A DNA stretch of 64,000 bases from a bacterium (lineage in GTDB: Bacteria > Electryoneota > RPQS01). Positions within the stretch are counted from its first letter, which is position 1. Every line of letters begins with the position of its first letter. The notes under the pieces are model-generated. The model had not been told where the DNA came from. It did not search any database and was given only the letters and a program-made list of their open reading frames with translations. The stretch is from contig JADJEH010000002.1 in assembly GCA_016702305.1 (NCBI GenBank), forward strand, positions 620,001 through 684,000, in the 5' to 3' direction. The position numbers and the translations under genes are program-made. This document shows positions 60,201 to 64,000 of the stretch, in pieces.

Positions 60201-62177
60201 CCGGACGCACTCGTTGCGCCGTTCTGGGATGACCTGCGTACGAATCAGAATGGCGATGGTGTGTACTATCTGTACGATGAAGGCAACCATCGTTTGATCA
60301 TTGAGTGGAACGCTACCGGCGCCTTCGCCTCTGGCACTCAGTTGGACTTTCAACTCATCCTGTTAGACGAAGCGTTCTACCCGACCAACGACGAGAATGG
60401 TATCCTGGTCTTCCAGTATGACAACGCGCAGACTGTTGGCCAGGATAACTTTGAAACCCCCGGCGAGACGATCGGTATCATGGCGCCGCAGTCGCTGTAC
60501 GGTTTGCAGTATCGGTTCGGCAGCTTGAATGCACCGGGCGGCAATGGCATCGGCAACGATCGCACGATCGTCATTACAACGGAAAAGCGTTTTGCCACCG
60601 GCATCATCGAAGGAACCGTGCTGGACGCCGCTACCAACCAGCCCGTTGCCAATGTCCTGATTTCAATTGACGGTGAAGAAGATCAGGCGCTCACGAACGC
60701 GCAGGGCGAGTATCAGATGACCGACGTCGAGATCGGCACGTACACGGTTCGGGCCAGCCGTTTCGGCTACAACGACGGCGTTGTGACGAATTTCGTGGTT
60801 GAGATGGACTCGACGGAGGAAGCCCTCTTCAGCTTGACTCATCCGGAAATCACGCTCTCCCGCGAATCAATGGTCGTGAATGTCCCCGGCGACCCTGTCG
60901 AGCAGAGTTTTGACATTGAGAACGCCGGCAACGGACCACTGGAGTTTCGCATCAGTGTGGAGTATCATGGCGTGGACGGCGAACGCGGAACGTGGGCGAC
61001 CATCGGTCAGGAAAGTGTTACACAGGAAACTGAAGACGCCCAGATTCTGGGTTGCGCATTTGACGGTGCAAACTGGGTCGTCAGCGGCGGCTCGGGCCCC
61101 AGCGGACCGAACTACCTGTACTTCTACGACCTCCAGGGCAACTTGAGCCGCACAGTGGAGCAGCCGACCACGACGCAGTTCGGCTACTACGATCTGGCGT
61201 TTGACGGCGATTACATTTACGGCAGCACGGATGGGTTGCAGGAGCTGCAAGGTGTGGACGGCAACGGCGTGATTCGCACAACGGTGCCCGTTTCTCAGGT
61301 CAGCCCGGCCCGCTGTATCGCATATGACTCTGCGCTCGATCAGTTCTGGGTTGCGGACTATAGCACGCCTGTCTACTGTGTGGATCGGCAAGGCAATGAG
61401 CTGCACCGTTTCAATAACACGTTGGACAAGACCGGTTTGGCCTGGTATCCCGATGATCCCGACGGCTACAAGCTTTACATTTTCCATTGGAATACGCAGG
61501 GCGCTGGCGGCACCTTTATCAGCAAGATGCACCCGTCTACCGGCCAGATTGCTGCTGTCACGCAGATTGTGGATGTTGCCGGAGATCGTGCGGGCGGCTG
61601 TGACATCAGTTCAACTTGGAACAGCATGCTAACGGTATTTGGCGGAATCTACCAGAACCCGCAGGGCGACCGACTGGAAATGCGTCAGATGAAATTCGAC
61701 ACCGATTGGATTGGTGTGACGCCGTTGAATTCCTCTGTCTTGCCGCAAAGTACACGGGACGTGTCTGTCTCGATCAATGTGGACGAACTGCGCGACCTGA
61801 CCTACACGGTGGATATCGTCGTTCGCAATAACTCCTTGGACAGCGCAATGGTCCTGCCGCTGACGCTTACCCGCACGCTGGTCGCCGATGAGCCGCGTAA
61901 CGAACTGCCGCAGGTCTACGCGTTGCATCAGAACTACCCGAATCCATTCAATCCCAGTACTCAAGTGAGTTTTGACCTGCCGGAGGCTGGAATGGCCAGC
62001 CTGCGCATCTTCAACGTGCTGGGCCAGGAGGTCGCGGCGCCGTTGAACGGGTCCCGGCTGAATCTTGGTCACCACATTGTCAACGTGGACATGGCCGGTC
62101 TGCCGTCCGGAGTCTACCTCTATCGCCTCGAAAGCGGCAGTTTCGTCGAGACCCGCAAAATGGTCCTGATGAAGTAG
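57210..62177 (+). CDS. Giant secreted gingipain-like (C25) protein with Por-type sorting domain
   Basis: 1655 residues from ATG 57210 with signal peptide (FVLSLLSLFVGSALYAST). Residues about 30-225 match the C25 propeptide style. Residues about 230-560 are C25-like: YAIICRDN, AACLLGDVSGTW-type YACLLGDVSG, Cys457 in TITCGSGDFDG, then WWNNLMGDPGLSMW. The catalytic His of gingipains is not at its usual place: the site reads LWRGTVVGEM with Arg428, so activity is doubtful. CARDB/Ig-like domains follow, a carboxypeptidase-regulatory-like repeat near 1130-1210 (GTVLDAATNQPVANVL), a propeller-like region, and a sorting domain from about 1575 (QNYPNPFNPSTQVSF, LRIFNVLGQEV, LPSGVYLYRLESG) ending KMVLMK. 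It has its own promoter and terminator. Confidence 0.85.
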   Translation: MTRISARFVLSLLSLFVGSALYASTIETGSPYLHVNSFSPAYTNIEWRDGQFNVASTVLDGELLSAVDIPGERLLMREGMPALPHITRIYQIPNTGSVELVINNAEYRIEENFNSIPSQREDQQSWGTPLKSPSVYGVDAWYPPAVAEISAPSIFRDFRVVTVTLYPVQVNPVTRQARFYDNLSVDIVANELPGINELHLNRRPSGTWAPMYEALIENLDENALDDADPAPGSYAIICRDNATALQWADSLKMWRERMGFTVTVEARNNWSSSTLLSYLQDAYNNWEPPLEYACLLGDVSGTWSLPMSPNSRYDHGYADLQGNDDFEEISVGRLSVSQANHFPIVFNKITAYERTPYMDDPSWFTRAFLYAGTSNNVSSNEILMLWAADMFRNYTGVSNPQVSTHNGSVSNSLIGERLTEGVTFFLWRGTVVGEMQESAATSMSSSTKLPVVLTITCGSGDFDGSGLNEAWLLAGTATAPKGGVCGIGTATFNTHVPFNNTIAGGLAYNITNRGVRHIGPALSGAKAELLRSFPGDGFGAQFSWWNNLMGDPGLSMWTDVPVVMDVTYPGTLNVGARRVRPQVVDQLSGEPIADALVVLIKDDETFVKGFTDAGGFVDLPVTVNSTGTMTLTVSKRNHKPFLADISCVTADEMVTVLTYGLDDDNSNGTVGNSNGAFNPGETVDMALTLRNFGTATTAQNVTASVTVDNPDVTILQSTSSFPSLAPGQQGVGNSAFRLHLAPTMRHLETAKLTFEVSSSSGTAFSTVELTILAGSCVWVSSQISGGNGNSRLDPGEIANLRLTVRNEGGLTMDDVTATLISRYSLLSVNDGTGVFGDIAIGQNASSGATDFVIRGNSVAYPGSQASLVVVLETPTGFVDTVSFNLPIGVAANTDPSGPDAFGYVAYDNIDTDYEFSRPFAWTDISATGVRLTHASADPGEQAPNGQTNSDVIPLPFPFMFYGEVYDTLTICSNGWAAFGDQDHLDMFRNYAIPGQQAPDALVAPFWDDLRTNQNGDGVYYLYDEGNHRLIIEWNATGAFASGTQLDFQLILLDEAFYPTNDENGILVFQYDNAQTVGQDNFETPGETIGIMAPQSLYGLQYRFGSLNAPGGNGIGNDRTIVITTEKRFATGIIEGTVLDAATNQPVANVLISIDGEEDQALTNAQGEYQMTDVEIGTYTVRASRFGYNDGVVTNFVVEMDSTEEALFSLTHPEITLSRESMVVNVPGDPVEQSFDIENAGNGPLEFRISVEYHGVDGERGTWATIGQESVTQETEDAQILGCAFDGANWVVSGGSGPSGPNYLYFYDLQGNLSRTVEQPTTTQFGYYDLAFDGDYIYGSTDGLQELQGVDGNGVIRTTVPVSQVSPARCIAYDSALDQFWVADYSTPVYCVDRQGNELHRFNNTLDKTGLAWYPDDPDGYKLYIFHWNTQGAGGTFISKMHPSTGQIAAVTQIVDVAGDRAGGCDISSTWNSMLTVFGGIYQNPQGDRLEMRQMKFDTDWIGVTPLNSSVLPQSTRDVSVSINVDELRDLTYTVDIVVRNNSLDSAMVLPLTLTRTLVADEPRNELPQVYALHQNYPNPFNPSTQVSFDLPEAGMASLRIFNVLGQEVAAPLNGSRLNLGHHIVNVDMAGLPSGVYLYRLESGSFVETRKMVLMK

Positions 62178-62200
62178 AATCGGACAAATCCAATCCAAAT

Positions 62201-62237
62201 AAGCGCGGCGGTCCTTCGGGCCGCCGCGCTTGTTGTT
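62201..62237 (+). terminator. Intrinsic terminator after the C25-like gene
   Basis: AAGCGCGGCGG (62201-62211) pairs with CCGCCGCGCTT (62221-62231), and TCC/GGG extend it to a 14-bp stem with a TTC loop, followed by TGTTGTTG. Confidence 0.82.
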
Positions 62238-62277
62238 GCGGCTTGCTTTCCACGCCGGGCGGTTGTAAATTCTGCCT

Positions 62278-63405
62278 ATGGACTCGACGACACCAAATCC
62301 GACGCTTCACAAGTTGCAGGAGCGGATCAAGGAGCTGACGGCGCTGCATCAAACGGCGCGTCTGCTCCAGAATGACGATCGCCCCGAGCACGAGCTTGTC
62401 CAGGATGTGGTGTCGGTCATTCCTTCCGCGTGGCAATACCCCGAGATTGCGGTCGCGCGGATTTCCTGCGGCGCGTTAGTCGTCTCATCTCCAGGCTATC
62501 AAACGTCAAACTGGTCACAGGTCTCGTCTTTCAGAGTGGGGCCGCACGTCGAGGGCAAGGTCGAGGTCTGTTACCTGGAGGAGCGCCCACCCGCCGATGA
62601 AGGCCCGTTCCTCGCCGAAGAACGTGACCTGATAGATTCGCTGGCGGACCTGCTCCGCTCCTACTTCCAGCACAAGCAGTCAGCAGCGGAGATTCGCGCC
62701 GCGAATGACGGTCTCGAACGGCTTGTCGTTGAACGCACGCGCGACCTGCGAAGATTGGCCACTGAACTGTCACTGGCCGAAGCACGCAAGGATCGTGAAT
62801 TGGCCGCCGACCTGCATGACCATGTGATGCAGGAGTTCGCTTTCATCAAACTTCGTATTATGCAGTTTCGCGGTGACGCGGTCTTCTGCGGCTTCGAACA
62901 GCGCTTCGATGAGATCATCGCTTTAGTCGAACGGGCCATCAAGTTCACACGCCGAATGAGCTTCGAGCTTAGTACTCCAATGCTCTACGAACTGGGTCTG
63001 GTCGCGGCATTAGAGTGGTTGGGAGAACAAGTTTCCCAGCGGCACAATGTAGTGGTGCATGTCCACCAAGGCACGGCTGGAGCCGACGCAAGCCTGCCCG
63101 AAGCCCTGCGCATTACGCTGTTTCGCGGCGTACAGGAGCTGCTGACCAACGCGGTGAAACATGCGGCGGCGCGCAGTCTCGATGTGACCGTTCAGCGGCA
63201 TAGCGGTGCCGTCGAAGTCATCGTCAAGGATAACGGTCGCGGTTTCGATTCCGACAGCGCGCTCCGGAACGCAACGGCGAGTTCAGGCTTCGGTCTGTTT
63301 AGCATTCGCGAGCGTCTCCGGCACTTCGGCGGCGCGCTGACCGTCCACTCGATAATCGGCACGGGCACCACCATCGCGATGCGCGTGCCATTGGAGCAAG
63401 CATGA
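62278..63405 (+). CDS. NarL-type sensor histidine kinase with GAF domain
   Basis: 375 residues. A short N-terminal helix leads into a GAF-like domain (about 20-135: HQTARLLQNDDRPEHELVQDVV, RVGPHVEGKVEVCYLEE). A coiled linker precedes the HisKA_3-type dimerisation domain with phospho-acceptor His180 in LHDHVMQEF. The HATPase_c domain has the N box QELLTNAVKHAAA, DNGRGFD, GFGLFSIRERL and IGTGTTIAMRVPL. No membrane segment is seen, so the kinase is cytoplasmic and the signal could be small-molecule or redox. It overlaps the response regulator by 4 bases. Confidence 0.93.
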   Translation: MDSTTPNPTLHKLQERIKELTALHQTARLLQNDDRPEHELVQDVVSVIPSAWQYPEIAVARISCGALVVSSPGYQTSNWSQVSSFRVGPHVEGKVEVCYLEERPPADEGPFLAEERDLIDSLADLLRSYFQHKQSAAEIRAANDGLERLVVERTRDLRRLATELSLAEARKDRELAADLHDHVMQEFAFIKLRIMQFRGDAVFCGFEQRFDEIIALVERAIKFTRRMSFELSTPMLYELGLVAALEWLGEQVSQRHNVVVHVHQGTAGADASLPEALRITLFRGVQELLTNAVKHAAARSLDVTVQRHSGAVEVIVKDNGRGFDSDSALRNATASSGFGLFSIRERLRHFGGALTVHSIIGTGTTIAMRVPLEQA

Positions 63406-64000
63406 GCGCGTTGCGCATCGTTCTGGCCGACGATCACCAGCTCTTTCGCACGGGGCTGCGCCAGTTGATCGAGAGGCACCCTTCAGTCACGGTCGTCGGC
63501 GAAGCGGCTACAGGCATTGCCGCTATTGACGTCACGAAACGACTGCTGCCGGACCTGCTCTTGCTTGACATATCCTTGCCGGAGCTTAATGGTATCGAAG
63601 TAGCCCGCCGACTGACGCAGGAACTGCCGGATGTCCGCATTCTGATTATTTCGATGCACTCCGACCGGCGTTACGTCGTCGAGGCCTTGCGAGCCGGCGC
63701 CAAGGGTTATCTGCTTAAAGACTCGTCACCGGACGAGATGGTGCGGGCGATTCAGAAAGTGATGCGCGGCCATTTCTATCTTTCGGCGCAAATCAATGAA
63801 CAGGTCGTCGCCGATTTCGTCCGTCAGTCCAAGTCCGCAGACGCCACGGCCTTTTCGGTGCTCAGCGCGCGCGAACGCGAAGTCTTGCAGCTTATTGCCG
63901 AAGGGAAAACGACCAAGCAGATTGCCGAGCTCCTGAACTTGAGTGCGAAAACCGTTGAGACCCATCGTATGCACATCATGGACAAATTGCAATTGCACAC
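63402..64000 (+). CDS. NarL/LuxR-family response regulator (3' end cut by window edge)
   Basis: At least 199 residues are visible, nearly complete. The receiver domain has ADDHQLFRTGL, phospho-acceptor Asp56 in LLLLDISLPELNG, the switch residue in IISMHSD and the Lys in GYLLKDSS. A C-terminal LuxR-type HTH starts at SAREREVLQLIAEGKTTKQIAELLNLSAKTVETHRMHIM and continues to the edge. ATGA overlap with the kinase gene shows they are a two-component pair. Target genes are unknown. Confidence 0.95.
   Translation, partial: MSALRIVLADDHQLFRTGLRQLIERHPSVTVVGEAATGIAAIDVTKRLLPDLLLLDISLPELNGIEVARRLTQELPDVRILIISMHSDRRYVVEALRAGAKGYLLKDSSPDEMVRAIQKVMRGHFYLSAQINEQVVADFVRQSKSADATAFSVLSAREREVLQLIAEGKTTKQIAELLNLSAKTVETHRMHIMDKLQLH

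Overview
The window looks like a chromosomal segment of an uncultured bacterium of the FCB superphylum (the Fibrobacterota/Chlorobiota/Bacteroidota side, including candidate phyla such as Zixibacteria or KSB1). The placement is an inference. It rests on secreted proteins ending in Por-secretion-type C-terminal sorting domains (YPNPFN followed by a FD[VL]LG/SGRE-type strand), a BatA-like membrane protein, a gingipain-family protein, generally weak Shine-Dalgarno sequences and one Bacteroidota-style promoter. GC content is moderate to high (high fifties percent by eye). I see no phage, integrase, IS element or CRISPR array.

Layout. 1-988: the start of a secreted protein running off the left edge. 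1174-6783 (+): lytic transglycosylase, a selenocysteine-containing SelD whose in-frame UGA hides its first 23 codons from ordinary ORF calling, Asd and a secreted BNR-type propeller. 6850-20925 (-): a compact housekeeping array (dnaX-recR-pgsA-pgpA-cinA-thpR-SRPBCC-recA-barrel-recX-barrel-alaS-gmhA-BatA-like). 21125-22312 (-): a membrane protein, then the SRP RNA and tRNA-Ala(CGC) behind a near-consensus sigma-70 promoter. 22403-28870 (+): a sorting-domain protein with a thioester-domain-like signature, then two DUF3857/transglutaminase-like proteins (one active-looking, one with catalytic residues lost) flanking a membrane protein. 29087-37042 (+): nuoABCDEFGHI without nuoJKLMN. 37126-44637 (+): FabK/NMO-like enzyme, panD, pepA, an AT-rich PLD/zinc-finger gene that looks acquired, ETF-QO, CpsB-type phosphatase, MBL hydrolase and aquaporin. 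44750-48601: a MetH-N/MetF fusion, glutaryl-CoA dehydrogenase (-) and a PgeF/YfiH protein. 48655-54642 (+): glutamate dehydrogenase, thiamine pyrophosphokinase, a protein with about twelve GxDxY repeats plus HEAT repeats, and an M42 peptidase. 54639-62177: a secreted esterase-like protein (-), an SDR enzyme and a 1655-residue C25-like protein. 62278-64000 (+): a histidine kinase and a NarL-type response regulator cut by the right edge.

Together the genes suggest a respiring, protein- and amino-acid-degrading organism. Secreted or sorted proteins and peptidases (C25-like, M17, M42) supply amino acids. Glutamate dehydrogenase, glutaryl-CoA dehydrogenase and ETF-QO pass electrons to quinone, alongside complex I. 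The SelD gene implies a selenoprotein-decoding system elsewhere in the genome.
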